DNA of 64,000 bases, taken from Callipepla californica brunnescens (Eukaryota > Chordata > Aves > Galliformes > Odontophoridae). Shown in pieces: positions 25,501-40,500 of this stretch. The notes beneath the pieces were generated by a model. It had not been told where the DNA came from, searched no databases, and saw only the letters and a list, made by a program, of their open reading frames with translations. Position 1 is the first letter of the stretch; every line of letters begins with the position of its first letter. Made by a program: the position numbers and the translations under genes. The DNA lies in assembly GCA_023055505.1 (NCBI GenBank), contig JALIRH010000002.1:434001-498000 (forward strand), in the 5' to 3' direction.

Positions 25501-28500
25501 CAGCTTCCCATTTAAAAAGCTTTGTAACTTCCAGAGGAGGTGTAAAACTAATCACATTTCTTCTGTGTCCCATCCAATTGGTGTATCTCTGCAGAAATCT
25601 TTGTGGGTTTCCATCTTGCATCTTATTTACCGTACTGTGTAATGGCATAATGAGGGTTCTTATTGCAACTTTAATTTAACTGTAGTATCTCCAACAGCAT
25701 TCAGATGCTTGCATTAAAGATGTTGCTTATCAGGGCAAACTCAAACTGCTTAATAGCCTGGGCTAGTTGATAACAGTGCGTAGATAAACACCAGCCTGTA
25801 ATTTTTTTTCTCTTGTACTTTAATATCTTTGTAGTAGAAGATGCATCACAAGACATGAACATTAGGAAGTCTGGAGGCAAGCGGTTGCTAAATCACTGCT
25901 AATGACTGGGAATATACTGATGAGGCAAAGTTCTTGATTTCGTTCTGAAGTTCTTTACAGGCAGACGTAAAGCAGAGCAGATTTTGTCTTTGTTTCCACG
26001 CTGGAATTCCCCTTTGTTCACACTTGTTTTCTCTTGCTGGATGATCTCTGCACCCTGCAAGCACCATTGGCAGCTTCCTAGGCCACCTGCGAGCCTGTGC
26101 ATGGCAGAGCCCCTGGTTCTGCTGCAGGCTTCACTGCCTTGCTCCATCCCCAGAGGTGATGATTTGGGGTTGATATTTCCCATGGATGGGTTTTCCATGT
26201 GAAACATGGATGGGTTCTGTATATGAAACTGGCTCCATCATGACTTGGAGGTGTGATGGATGACCTTTCTGGGGGTTCTGATGGAAATGGCATTCCTGAG
26301 CAGGTTCTGCAAAGCAGTGAGAAAATAATAAAGCACTGAAGGCATTCCTGTATTGGTGTCCATGCTGGTCCTTGGCTGCTCTTTGCTCTCCAACTGGGAT
26401 TCACCTTCCTCTTTCCATCCATGGCTTTGCATTCACCATGTCTCCACCAGTCCTTGGTGCCTTGGGGTTAGAGTAGGGCCAAACTGGAACTTGCTAAGGG
26501 CCATGGTTGCTCTGGGTTTTCAGGACCTCCTTCCCTGGAGGATTTCAAGAAGAAGAAAGATGTCACGCTCGGTGACAGATGAACTAGATGATCTTAGTGA
26601 TCTTTGTAACCTTAATGATTCTGTTATTCTTTGACACTTCATCATGTCCTCTTGTCAGCCTTGGAGCAGTGGTGCAAAAATCCCTTGGCACCATGCAACT
26701 TACTTTCTCTTTTCTGCAGATTTTGAACTTTTCCTTCCCTTTTTCCAAATCATTGACTTGGAAACCACAAGCTCAAGTGTCCACTTCTGCTAAGTGATGG
26801 TTTCCTTTGGTGATCACAGCTCCTGCCAACTTGTTTGCTGCTTCCATATCTACAGTTAATTGGGACTGCTGTTGCCTACCGTAGGAGGGGAATTTTGCAA
26901 CTTTTCAAATAGCCATGAAATCTTTTCTTCCCAAATGTTAGAGCTCTCTCATTTGTTGTATTTCCCAGTTAGGAAACTGGCATGGTGCTGTTTCCCCTAC
27001 TCTGCACTGGGAAGAAAAGATAAAACAGTGTCAGAACCCTTTGATTTCATCTGTTGACTGCTTGAAGATAAAAAGGCACAAGCAACACTCCATGCGTTGG
27101 CTCAGGTTATCCCATTATTATTCCACAGCCCATACGATGTTTGAATGTGTTGTCCTCCAAGTTTTAATGATGGAGAGCTGGAATTTTTAAGGCTGCTTCC
27201 ATCTGTACCCAAATATAAAAATGCCATCAAAAAAAGCTATTCGCTGTCTGTCAGCTCTGAACAGTGTCAGTCAGCAGCCCTGCCACCTCCAACATGAGCT
27301 TCCCAACAGCCACTTAACACTGGGAAGTCATGGGGAGGAGGTGCATTAAAACAACATCATTCCAGCCAGTTAATCTTGTGACTTGGAGATGGGGATACCT
27401 CTAATAGCTCCCACTGAGCTGCAGGCTTGGACAAAGAAAGCACCCACATTGAGTTTCTTGAGTTTGGGCTTTTAGCTTGTCCTTTTGAAGCTCCCCATCC
27501 CCAGATTGTGCAGTTCCCTTTTGGGCACAGGTTTCCAGACAGGAGCTGGATAGACTCTCTTGTGCTTATTACTCAGTACAGAGAGGTGGATGCAAGCCCA
27601 AAGAAATGGGAGGGGTGAAGTAAGGATGCATCGGCAGTTTGCTGTTTGCTCTTTTCCCATGTCACCTGCCATCCCCTGGCACTGGAATAAGAGGAGTGGA
27701 GCAGCATGCGAGACAAGCCTGGAGATATTTGAGAAGTTCGACGTGGGCAAAGTCCTGGTGGAGCAGAGCCGGGAATTCAGGGCTGGACGAGACTGTTGCT
27801 CCCCCCCATGGGGTCAGTGGGCGGTTACTGGTCGGCCCAGTAACCCAGCTTTGCCTTCTTCCTGCCTTGCTGAAGTTGTTGATGGAAAATGTTAATTAAT
27901 ATCGTTCCCAGGGCTGAGATCTTCCAACCAGCCTTTCCAGTTGCTGCCTTCTTCTTTGCCAGGTCTGAGCTAAAGAAGGCTGCGCTCCAGAAATACACTT
28001 GTGCCTGACCCCTCCCTGGTGAATGACAGGGCTGGGGGCTGTTTATGGCTTTTTGAGTGCTGAGCAGCACCTTGAATTTCACCCAGGACTCCTTGGCAGC
28101 TGAGGAAGAGTCCTGGGTACAGGGCTGCCAGTGGGCACCATCCCAAGCTTGGGTGCTGCTTGCTGCTCAGCTCCAGGCAGGGGAACTCTGGAGCAGGGAG
28201 ACTGGGGGGACACGGAGCTGGAACCTCCCCTGGAGCTGATCCCTATCTCCAGTCCATGGGATGACGTCGTTCTGTGCTGTGGCCTTGCTTCATGGGACGA
28301 CCCCAGCCCGCGAAGTTGATCCCATTTCGTGAGCACCCAGTGCACCCGGTTGGAAGAAGTTTTGGGGTTTCTGTGGGTTTTCTCTCCGCTAGAAGCAGAC
28401 AGATACTTTTTCTCTTTTTATGGTACAACCTGCCTGTTGGCGGAGTCCCATGGGGTATAATTAGCCACTCTGACAGGTGGAAGGGATCGGGTGGCCCTGA

Positions 28501-31500
28501 GCGCGAGGTCGCTCGGCCATCCCATTGCTTCACCCCAGCTGACACGTGGCAAGCAGCAAGCAGCTTTACAGTAACCCTCCACTTCATCTGTCTTTAAGGC
28601 ACAGGGACAAGAGAAAAAAGAGCTTCCCTTTCCCTCCCATAAGTAAATACAGGGGGCAAAGTCATTAGAAAGCTGAGCCAGGGACACAGCACTGGAATTA
28701 GGTGCATGTGGTTTTGTTTTTTTAATATTAAGTGTATGTTCACCAGTGAGTGACCAGATGGGGATGTGGCAAGTCCTGCTACCACTGTGAGGATTGGTGG
28801 GGGTGGGAACACACATATCACCCATCTGTGGATGTCGCACTGTCCCTTGGTTCTTCTCAGCTGGGAAGAAGCAGCCATATACATCTCTCGGATTTTCCCA
28901 AAATCAGTGCTGTTCTCCATCATTCCTTGATATAAATGGTGACAGTTCCAGGGTTGATGCATCAGTGTGGCTTTTCAAGGTGAGGAATCTTTTCCTGCTC
29001 TTCTCCTTTCCACATTTGTCTTTGTGCTGGAAGAAGAGTACGGGAGAAGATTTGCATTTCTGGGGAGAGCTGCAGCCCTGCTGATAATTAGTAGTAATTG
29101 ACTTTGGGTGTGTTTCTCAATAACGTGGAAGACTTCTGTGTTGCTTGAGAAGTGAATAAATCAATATAATGAGTTAACTTGACTAATGTTGTTTGGTTAT
29201 AGCTGCCATGGGTACATCTCCACTGGGTTTTCTTACAGCTGTTGGGATGTCAGAGCAAAGTTGGACATCAGTTGGACTGGACACAACTGCAAAACCACAG
29301 AGCAGCTACCATTTCTGATAGCACTGTTTCTCCAGGTAGAAGATCATTGAATCACAGAATATCTCAAGTTGGAAGGGACCCATAAGTATAAGCGAGTCCG
29401 AGATGTCCCAGAGAGCACTAATTTTGCACACAAGTGATATGGCAGAGCCCTAAGAATGGTTAGCAGCAGATGCTCTCATGGGAGTTTGGCCAAGGACCAC
29501 CCAGGGCAGGAATCTCCTGACTCCCTGAACTGTTCTGGGAAAAGCTGCTGCAGCCTTGAAGGTCTTCGGGTGAGAAACTTGAGACCTACCCTGTTCTGTC
29601 TTCGTGGTGTGCAAAGTCTAAGAGCCACATGTGCAAGGGCATGTGGCCAAACAAAGCTGAGATGTGAGAGCAGCCACCCACCAGGAGTGCACTGTTGGGA
29701 GCAAAGAGAGAAGCAAGAGAGGTCCTCGTGACATCACTATCTTTATAAGGATGGAGGACTGGAGGTGGTGGTTGACTGTGAACCTTGGAATTGCAGAATG
29801 GTTGAGGTTGGAAGGGACCTCTGGATCCATCTTATCCTTTCTCTGTTCATGCAGGGACGCTCTGAGCTGCCTACTCATTGCCCAAGTGGCTTTTGAAGAT
29901 CTCCAAGGAGGAGACTCCACAACCTCATTTAGTTTTTCCGATCTTGGTTTTCCACTCCTACCATTGCTACATGTACACATTTGTTGAACACCTTCAGGGA
30001 GTTTTTCCCTTGTCCATCCCTTTGGTCCATCCCCTACCCAACCCATTTTGTTCCTCTTATTTTTTTAATTTTGAGGCGTTTGTTCTCCTGCTTCTTCCCA
30101 AATAATTTGGGAAGAAATTATTATCACTCCAGAATAGGAGTTCACATTCCCAACATCTCATTAGGGTTTGTTGGAGTTCGTGGATGCCTATCTGTGCAAC
30201 CTGGTCTAGGGAGCCTGCTTTGGCAGGGGGACTGGACTCAATGATCTCTAGAGGTCCCTTCCAACCCCTACAATTCTCTGATGATCTTTGTGGTCTTTCC
30301 AACCTGAATAATTCTGTGTTTCTATGAATGGAGTGGTGGAGATGGGCTGATGGTTGGACTAAATGATCTTAGTGGTCTTTCCAACCTTAATGCTTCTATT
30401 ATTCTATGAGAGCTGACACCACACCTATACGGGATTATCTCCAGTGTTGATTTTCCAGCACCAGTTGGGTAGATAGAGCAGTGGGATTTTGGAGTCATGG
30501 CAAACCCTGAGCACTATTTGGAAATGCTCTGCTTTCACGTTAACGCATTGGCCTATTGACTTGATGTAACATTATGGAAGCTCCTTGAAATAGACGGGAA
30601 AAGTGCTTGGAGCTGTTTTTGATCAATTTTACTCCTCCTCCTGGTTCTTGCACCCCGCAGAGCTGGTGTTGGTGTATCTGTCCAGCTCCCTAGCCCTCCT
30701 GCTGTGCCAGCCTCCAGCTGTCGAGTTCCTCTCTCCTCTGCCAATGCTGGCGATTGCCTTGAGCTGCCAGACCCCACTGCCCTTTCAAGCGGGCTCCCCT
30801 TACTCCAGCAACTCAGCAGGGTTGCCGTTTCCTCCCAAAGGTCACTGCAGGGGGATGCTCCCATACAACTCTACTTTGAGGGTATTAAAAGGGCAGGAGC
30901 TTGCCCACATCTTGTGATTCCCTATTGAGGGGAAATGCATTTTTATAAAGGCACAAGAGTGATCATGCTGCAAACTTTCTCTTTCCATGGATTTTCCTGC
31001 TTTTTCTGAAATCCATGCAAAATGTTAGTGTCTTTGCTGCCCTGGAGCAAGGAGGTTTGTAGTGTTAACAGTCAGGTGAGGCAGCATCCATAGAACCATA
31101 GAATACCTTGAGTTGGGAGGAACCCAGAGGGATCTTTGAATTATAAAATCATGGGTTATCTGGAGTTGGAAGGGACTCATAAGGATGATCAAGTCCAACT
31201 CCTGGTTCCACACAGGACCACCCCAAATCCAAACCCTATGTCTGAGGGCGTTGTCCAAACACTCCTTGAACTGAAGCTTGGGACCATGACTTCCCTGCTA
31301 TCATAGCTCTCCACTCAAAGTTTTATGTCTTTCTGCCCCTAAATTGCATCCAGTGCTTGAGGTGAGGCCACACAACGCAGAGCAGAGTGGGACAGTCCCT
31401 TCCCTTGTGTAGCTGGAAGGGTACACTTAGCTTTTTTGGCTAAGCACTGTTGACTCAGATTAAATTTGCCATCAGCCAGAATCCCCACATCCCATTCCAT

Positions 31501-34500
31501 GGGGCCAGTCTCCAGCCTGTCATCCTCAAATCCTTACCTATATGAGGGTTGCCCCATCCCAGGTGCAGAAACAGCACTTGTCTTGTTAATCTTCATGCCA
31601 TTGGGGATTGCCCAACCCTCCGGTCTGTTAAATCATAGAATCCTTTGAATTAGAATGGACCCTTAAAGGTCATCTAGTGCAGGTCCTCTGCAGTGAACCT
31701 GCAGCTCTGTCGGAGTGCTCAGAGCCTCATCCAGCCTAACCAAGTCTCCAAGTATGAGGCATCCACCACATCTCTGGACAACCTGTCCTATTGCTTCACT
31801 GTAACATCTCTCTGTAGGGCCTCTCTGCCATCGAGAGAGTGAAGGACGGGGAGGGGAGCTTCCATGGAAGGACTGAGTTCCATCCCCACTCACAGTCACT
31901 TGTGCTATATTGGGGTGAGCTTTCTGCGTCATTGGGTGGTGGTGTCCCCGTCTTGGAGATTAGAGAGGCTGGTCTTTCTCCCTTAAGCCAACCAGCTTTC
32001 CTAGTTAGAAGTCACATCCAAAGCTCTCTCTTCTGCCTTGCTGGCATTTCTTCGCCCTTTTCCTCTGCCAAAGATTGCCATTTCCCAACAGAATGTCCAT
32101 CTGGTGAGTTTTGCAGACTTCTCTTTGCCACTGATTCACTGCTCTGGAAACCATAGGCTGAGCTCCAACCCTTGACCTTTGGCAAGAGGCACCAGTTCCA
32201 AAATTTTGGCACATTTTGAATCAAGAAAGGGATGTGCTTCATTCCTTTCATATTCCTCCCCAGGTGACTAAGGTAGGTCACAAAGGTGGAGTGGAAAATA
32301 TTATAACCCAGTGTCCTGTCTGAAACTGGCTTGTCCACCTCAGTTAACCTATTGAGACCGTCAGTGCCATCACCTCAGGGGTGATTGCTGTCCAGATTTT
32401 GTCATTTTGGGTCTGTAAAGTCAGGTGATTAGAAAGCAGTGTGTGAATGCATAGCATCTCATGGCAGAGATTAATATTTTGATATAATATTTTGATGTGA
32501 AATAATGCTTTTGGTGTGAAGGAGAAAACACCAGCATATCCTTCTCTGCTTTTAGCAGTGAGTTGGTGCCACCTGAAGGAGATAGACTTTGGGAACTCAT
32601 GCTCCATGCAGAGATTTCAGTAGGGACATTACCCAATGCATCTCTCTTTTTCCTTCCCAGTGCAAGAAGAAACACACACTGGTTTGCCCGGACTTTGCTA
32701 AGAAAGGCATCTGCCCCAGGGGTGACTTCTGCAAGCTGCTGCACCCGAAAAAGAAACGTCAGTTACTGGGGAACAATGCTGGTGATGATGGTGACCATGG
32801 GGATCCCCCCTCCAAGTGGAGACGGCTCTGGGAGAAGACAAGCAGGTAGGAGAGAGAAGAAGAAACTGATTTTCCTGCACTGAAACTGTTGTCTTCCCAG
32901 GCTGCTTCTTATGGATATATGTATTTGTGTGCATGCTGGTTTATTTTAAGATGTCAGTGACAGGAGTCACTGCAGTACCTTCTTCATTGAGTCCTTATGG
33001 GCAAATGGATCAGGTCTCCAATGGGTATCCAATAAGTCTCTAAGCAGAGCTGATGGAGAGGGCCGTGGGGATTGCTTGCATCTCAGTGCCCTGTGATTTG
33101 TTCGTGCCATTGGAATGTGAGTAACCTTGCTCTTAGAAATGTGCTGCCCAAGTTTTTGGCACCTTCAAGCATCTCTGGGGCTTTTGTGGAACATCCACAT
33201 GGGAGATGGAAGAGACCTGGTTAACCATGGCAGTGACAGTGAGTGTGTAGCATCTCTCCAAGCCTTTTGAAGGTCACTGTCTCCTCTGCCATCTGGGTGT
33301 TGTTTTTTTATTGTGCTTCAGGCTGCCCAGTTCTACACCCCAAGCTTCATCCCATGCTACCACTGCCAAGAGAGGATCGTAGAATTGTTAAGGTTCTAAA
33401 AGATTACTAAGAACATCAAGTCCAACTGTTGACCCATCCCCACCATGACTACCAACCAACCATGTCTGACAGTGCCACATCTTGAGCACCTCTAGGGACA
33501 GTGATTCCACCATTTCCCTGGGCAGCCTGTTCCAAGGAGCCTCTGTCATTCTCTGCTGGAGAATGGAGTTGGAATCACCCAGTTTCAGAGTTTATTCCCA
33601 GTTTAACTGCTGTTAACTGAGTGGTGTCACCTTCTGTTCTTCCTTTGATTTCTTCAGCTGGAGTATCTGCTGGGCAAAAATGAAATTCTTTGGTGCTGAG
33701 ACAAAGCCTACAGACTGATGGACATGTTGGTCCTTGACCATGCAGAAAGGCTTAGAAACACAGAATCTTCAAGGTTGGAAAAGATCTAAGTCCAACCCCA
33801 GCCCATCCCCACCATGCCCACTAAACCATATCCCTCAGTACTGAGTTTAACCTTTTCTTGAACACCTCCAGGTCCCTCCACCACCTCCCTGGGCAGCCTG
33901 TTCCAGTGTGTTACTGCTCTTTTTGAGAATAAGTTTCTCCTAATATCCAATCTGAGTTGACTTCCTCCAACTTCTGCCACACATTTTACTCTTTGAATTG
34001 AAACACTTTAAGCATAATGAGGATTAAAGCCAAACTGAAATTGGGCTTTAGACACCTAGATTTGTCTAGAAGTCCTGGTTAGAAGAAGGAGAGAATACCA
34101 GTTTTGGGTTCTTTGCCACTCTTCTGCCATTGTGCCCATCCCAGCCCTTCCCTTGTATGGTAGCAGAGGGGCCAAGCACTCAGCAGGCTCTCTGGGTGAC
34201 GGAAGAGCCTTGGAATGATACTGAGCTCACATCCCCCATGTGAATGAGGTGCAAAATAGCTCCTTGCTCTTTTTAGGTGCCCTGTGGGCAGCTCACAGTG
34301 CTCGAAAGCTGCTCAGAAGGTTGTTTTCCTTTCTTAGCACCGTCATCAGAGATATCAAACGAGCTGAACTGTCATGTTATCTACGCTCGCCAGAAATCAG
34401 AGACAAGGATCAGCCTGGGATGAAGCCCAGAGAGCCTCCACGTGCCGCTCTGCTGCTTCACTCCTTGCACTTCGACATTGCCAGGAGGGGATTATTGTGT

Positions 34501-37500
34501 TTTCCATTAATATTTTTTTGTGTGTGTTTCTCCTCTAGGAATGATCCAGCTCAACTCTCTAATGATGGGGAAGTGCCTGGACCCTCCAGCACAGAGGAGG
34601 ACGTGAAGTTTTGGAAGGATGTGGACAGCCCACAAAGCAGTTGTCTACAGAAGCTGCCATCCTTCATCTCCCTCCAGTCCTCGACCTCTCCAGGTGATAC
34701 TGAATGCAAAGTGGAGAGGGATGAGGATGAACCAATGGAGGAGCCAGGTAAGAAGAAATGGAACTGGGATGCCTTATATCACCACAGGGGAGAGTTATTT
34801 CCTGCTGTTATCCACGTGTTTTTTGTGGGATGAGTCACTAATTTTCTAAGTGCTGGCTCCAGCTGCTGTTGGAGCTCAGTCAGAAGGCAGGGGACTTTGA
34901 GGTGCTTTGGAGATAATGTCCACAGGTGATGGAGATGCAGTGCAGGGCAAAGCAGAACCTAATATCCTCATTTTGTGCTTTGGATCTGCTCTGTTGGGAA
35001 TGTACTTGATCATTTCCAGATCTGAACAGGTTTCAGCTGGACGTTACTTTACGTTTTGCATTGTGTCTTCTCCATCAGAGGGATGTGCAGCAGTTGCATC
35101 TACTGAACGCCATCTCAGATAGCAGAGTGGGCTCAAAAATAAAAACATCCTGTGGCAGCAAGCTGTCATTTCAGCTCGAGGTGAGATCCAGGAGAATTTG
35201 ATAGGAAAACAGAACAGTTTCAAAGATGACCTGTAATTTTTTTTTCATCCAGTTGTGGGCTAGGGCATAGAGGTGAGGAGTTGATGGTTGGACTAGATGA
35301 TCTTAGTGATCTTTTCCAACCTTAATGATTCTGTGATTCTGAAACAGGGAAAGTCTGTTGTGTTGGAGTGCCCTGTCTCCTTCTCTGGTAGGATGAAATT
35401 CATACGGTGTGGCTTGCTGTGAAGGGCAGGGCTGGAAAAACCATCTGAGCTTCCCTCCCTGTCCTTGATCTCCTGCAGTCTCCAACCCAGCAGCAGAATC
35501 CTGCTGGGACAAGGGATGAATTCAGCACCAGAGCATTTGCACTTTCCTCTGTAAGTGGAGGCTGAGTTGCTCAGCAGCCAAGTGCAAACCCCTCTTCAAG
35601 CCAAGGAGGTCTGAGATGCCTCAGTGCTGTCAGGAAGAAAGTTCCCAGGCTTAGCAACATATTCCTGGAGTCACAGGCAAGCTGGGATGGCTGCTCAGCT
35701 GTGTGCTGCAGTGGAGTGGGTTCACGGCCTTTCAGCAGGGAAAGGAAAGCAAGGAAGGAATTGTAGATATCTGTAAAATAATCTGATGACAAAGCAGTTT
35801 CCTTGCCAGAGGGATAGAATGGTTGAGCATGGTTGGTCTGGGGTGGGTGTGAGGGTCGTAGAATTATAGTCATAGAATATCCCAAGTTTGGAGGGATACA
35901 TAGAGATCATAGAATAGAATCACAGAATCATTATGATTGGAAAAGACCACTGAGATCATCAAGTTCAACCATCAGCACATCCCCACTGTGCCCACTTAAC
36001 AATTGAGGCCAGCTCCTGGCTCCACCTGTCATCCTGATCATCCCAAGTGGGTGCTGGTGCTGTGAAGGGACACAAATGGTTAACAGTACCCAATCACCTC
36101 TAAAGCCAGGGCTGTATCTTAAGGTACTGTATGTATTGTATTGGTCAGGATGGGTCCTTGTGAGGCTCTGGGTAGTTGGTATCTAGCAGTTGCAACCTAT
36201 TGGCACAGGCTGCCCAGGGAGGTGGTGTGGTCCCTGGAGATGTTAAAAAACCATAGAGATGTGGCACTGAGATCATGGTGAGTATGTGTTGGAGTTGGAT
36301 TTGGGGAACTTGGAGGTCTTTTCCGACCTTAATGATTCTATGTTTCCACTGTAGGGAGCCTGTTTTAGCATGGGTGTTGGACTAGATGTTCTCTTGAGGT
36401 CCCTTCCAATCCCTACAATTCTGTGATTCTGTAATTTTATCTGTGATGCCATTTTGGGATCTGCGCTCTCCCCACCACATCTACCCAGAGAAGCCTGTGC
36501 TGGGGGGGGAGCACAGTGATAATATTCACTTTCTGCTTCCAGACCCTGATGGTGACATACAAATTGGTGGGGTGGTAAATAAGAGAGGAGGACAGGTTAT
36601 TATTACAGAGTGATCTGAATTGCTTGGTTAAACGGTCATAATTTGAGAAAATGCACTTTTAATACTGACAAGTACCAGAGGGAAAGTGCTGTGTCGAAAG
36701 AAAGTGGGTGGAGTGAGTGGTTGGAGATGACTTTTAGAGGCCAGCCTGGGCAACAGGCTTAGCGTGAGCTTGCAGGGTCTTGGTGTGTGTCTATAGACTT
36801 GGGACTGGAAAGGAGGGATGTAGAATGCTGTCCTCACATGAGAATCAACTTGCAGATGGAAACCCTGGTGGTTGGGATGAGCACTGGGTGCATTCCAATC
36901 CTTTGCTGTGTTTTGTTCTCTGTTTGAGAGGGCTGAGCCAGAGGGTGCACGAGCATCCCAACCCCTCTGGTAGATGCATGCAGGTAAATGGGCGCTTCCA
37001 TATTTCACCTTCCAGTTAAAATAGCCTATGCTGGAGCCTTACTGGCCTCCCCACGCTAATTGTAAGCAAGCGCACCAATGCAAACCATTCCAATCGAGTG
37101 CTAATTTAATTAGAAAGCACCCATTTTAGTTAATTTGTTCGAGAAGATCACTGAAAACTCCTGGAGAGAACAGATGTTCCCCTCTCCCCCGATGAACATT
37201 CAGGGGTTTGTAAATGGCTCCACTCAGCCTTGTTTAGGAGAGAAAAGAGGATTTTATAGCTGCAAACGACCCTTTCTGTAAACATTTTACAGCTCTCTGC
37301 ACGTTTGAGTGACGATAAACCCCTAGCAACTCGGCGGGCTGCAAATTTGCGACCATACGGCTATCATTTTATTGTCATATTTCACGGTCGTAACGTTAAT
37401 GGAAGATGCTCGCTACAGTCTTTTTTAACGGCTCCGCTGAGCACGCTCAAACACTTTTGCTTTGGAGGAATTCGTCGAGGTGCAGCGCTTCTATTTTTGT

Positions 37501-40500
37501 TTACAGCTTTCACTTCTGGAGGAATAACTTTGAAAACGCAAATCCCAGCGGGCTGCCCTCCCCACCCAAATCCGTGCCGTGTTTCCTGCTTTGCTGTGGC
37601 CATGGGGCTGCATGGGATGGCAGCCCCATAGTGCTAGACTCAAACATCTCCCCTTCTGCTGCTCCCAGCCCTTTACATGACCATGATTGGTTCCCCTCAT
37701 ATCAAGGATCCTGATAGGATGCCACGTGGAAGGTCCCGTTGTTCTCCACCACCTACAGCATCCCCCTCATCATTCCTTCTGCCACAAGCTCTTTCCTCCA
37801 AAACTATTTTGGCAGCTGGATGAGGCAGATGCCAAAACAACCCTTTGGATTAAGTGGCAGAAGGTGCCCCGAAGCCTTCTAGAAAGCATCTGCTTTCTAG
37901 ATGTAGGTGTTGAAAGGGTTGAATGGAAAGGGGTGATCCAAAGGTAGTGGGAGCCAGCACTACATTTTGCTCCTCTTGTTAGGACCTGGGAGGAAGTATT
38001 TTGGGTAAAATACAGGGAACTGCTTTTTTAGTGTTGTCACAAGCATCTCCTTGACCTCCAGCCCCACCCAGTTTGGTGGCCTCCACTGGACTTGCTTCAG
38101 TGTTTGTTAAGCTCTTCTTCAGCAAGAAAACCCCAATTCTGTCTCTTCCATCCTGGTTACATTCAGAGGGTGTCTGAGCTGTATTGGACTCCTCCACGGA
38201 TCTGAGTCCTGGCTGGTAGTGTGCATGGTGGCACAGAGTTCTTGGTCCTCCTGGTGGGATCATTGCCCCTTTTTGGAAAAGATTTTGGTCATGGTGAAGT
38301 CACGAAGCAATGGTTGCACCTGTAACTGGTTCACCTCTGTGACTTCTTTAGGTGAGATCAACTCCTGAAATAGGCTCTCTGTTTCCTACAACCTGACACA
38401 GGGAAGAGTCATTAAGATTGGAAAAGACCTCGAAGGTCATCAAATCCAGCTGTCAACCCCTCACTGCCGTGCCCACTCATAGAATCATTAAGCTTGGAAA
38501 TGGACTCCAAGTTCATCAAGTCCAACCGTAAACTGTCCCACCGTCTTGCCGATTCCTGCTCCTGTTCTGTATATCCCTCCTCCAAATTCCTTACATTACC
38601 AGAACTCCATTTCCAAGTAGTACTGGGTCCTGGGGGGGGCCTCCCCAACTGCTGGTGCTGTTGAAGCTCTTTGCTGGGCCTCCTCACTTCTGAGGAACCT
38701 TTCTGGAGGTCTTGCTATATGCATCACCCAAAGGGTGGCAATAGCTCATGACTTTTTGCTGTACCCCTGCTTGTTTCACGCCTCCTAGGCACTCGTAGGG
38801 ATGAGAAGTTCAAGTTGTGGAGCCAGATCAGTGGATCTGGCTGAGGGCTGTGTTCCTCAGGGTTATTCCTTAGGGTTATTTAATTTTCTTATCGCACAGT
38901 GTCCAATTTAATTGAAACTTCCAGTGAACCCAGTCAGTGCCGTGACTTCTTCTGATGGGGCTCTCCATCTGAACTGGAACCCTCTTTCTCATCCCTCATG
39001 TGACAGTACTCATTCTGATTTCCCAGCCTGGACCCAACTGCTTGCATGTTTCCAGTCCTCCAGGAAGGCGGACAGAATCACCATCCCTGGAGGTTTTCAA
39101 ATAAAGGGTAGATGTGGCACTGAGGGACATGGTTTAGTGGTATGTTGGTATTGGATTGATGGTTGAGCAGCACCGGGGTGAGTTTTCAGTGAAGTTCTTC
39201 TCTGGATTCAGTGCAGGTCTCAGGCTGCAGGGTTAAGTGTAGGGGTAGTATCCTACCTATGGCATCATACGTATTTATTATCTCCATCTGTGTGTATCTC
39301 AAGTGCAGTGATTTATTCCTTCCTGCCCACTTCCACTGCACACAACAGCATGGGAAATTGCTCCGTACATCACGCACAGGCTAGGAGGCAGCCTCGGTGT
39401 TGCCCAAGATCAAACCTCTTTGTCATCATTGTGACAGATGAGGTGGCTGGGGAGCAGGTAAAGGATGTTTTCTCCAGGCTGGGTGAAAAAATGCATGTGG
39501 AATTTGGGGGAGAAATTTCTCCATCTAGTTTGCGTACCAACTGTGAGGTGCTGGGATGTATCTTGGTGCTCTGAGCATTCCCTTTGCTTCCCATTGTATT
39601 AATAATTGGGATGTTGTCAAAGCACTGCTCTTCTGCTAATTGCAGCTGTCTCGTTAGCAAAAGAAGAGCTCCTAGGGGGCTATTTTCTGGCCCTATACAG
39701 AGCCTGACAGGGTGCAGCAAAGGGCGAATTCTTCATATCGGGAAAGGAATGGAGACAAAATGTCCCATTGCACTCAGGTTTGGCTGGGAGAGTGGGAATG
39801 CATCCTTATAACAACCAGCTTTCTCTCTGGCAAAGCTTTTTATACTTTGGTGGAGGAATTTGGAAAGCTGCTACTGAGATTTCTCAGTGCTCTCCATCTT
39901 CCCCGCATCCCGTCACTTCACGATTTGAACATCCTCTACTCGTGGAGCAGATCTGTCACATGGTCCCTGGCAGATGCAGAATGTTTTTGGCTGCTGTCCT
40001 TCTCCCAGAATGGTTCCATGCCCCATCTCCCAACCTCAAAAAATGCAGTAGAAAATCATTTTTCAACTCTCAGCCATCGGCAAAGAGGGGATCTGGGGAC
40101 AGGGACCAGAGACACCTCACTCCTTTTTTCCCCCATCCAAGGGACTTCCCCATTGGCAGTGTCCCTTTAAATCCCTTCTCCCCCTTATCTCAGCATCTGG
40201 TTGAAGCAAATCTTGTTTAACTTGGGTGCAGCTGGAGCTGCTTGGTGAGGATATGTCTGGGGGAAGCCTGGTTTTATTGAAAAATATAATGGTGCCACCT
40301 GAAGTGTGATTTACTGCCGTGTCCACTCCTCGGACTTGATAATATATTTCTATTAGATTTCCTTCTTTCACTCCCTTCTCCCAGTGAAGAGTGGCAAGTT
40401 TCTCCATCTGCCTGACACCTTCTTAGGCTTAGGCAAAATAAATGTTGATTTTCATCAAAAGGAAGAACGCTGGAAGTCCTAATTCTCCAGCGAGGCTGAC

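Larger units (their letters stand above)
16965..32660 (+). other. ZC3H3: ZC3H3 intron, 15.7 kb
   Basis: The longest intron seen here. It contains many CR1 fragments (listed separately), poly-A runs near 17,726 and 18,685, a TTTTA microsatellite at about 24,808-24,848 and an AT-rich stretch at 19,540-20,070 that may be a conserved element. No internal exon was recognised, and the open frames in it are short and repeat-derived. Confidence 0.85.
32846..34538 (+). other. ZC3H3: ZC3H3 intron
   Basis: 1.7 kb between the finger 5 exon and the [11 protein letters not shown] exon. It contains two reverse CR1 fragments and otherwise unremarkable sequence. The acceptor tract before 34539 is TGTGTGTTTCTCCTCTAG. 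Confidence 0.9.

Noticed and set aside
34240..34833. A 197-codon single open frame
   Set aside because: Only 34539-34747 is coding (ZC3H3 exon). The rest is intron read through on both sides, beyond clear acceptor and donor sites.
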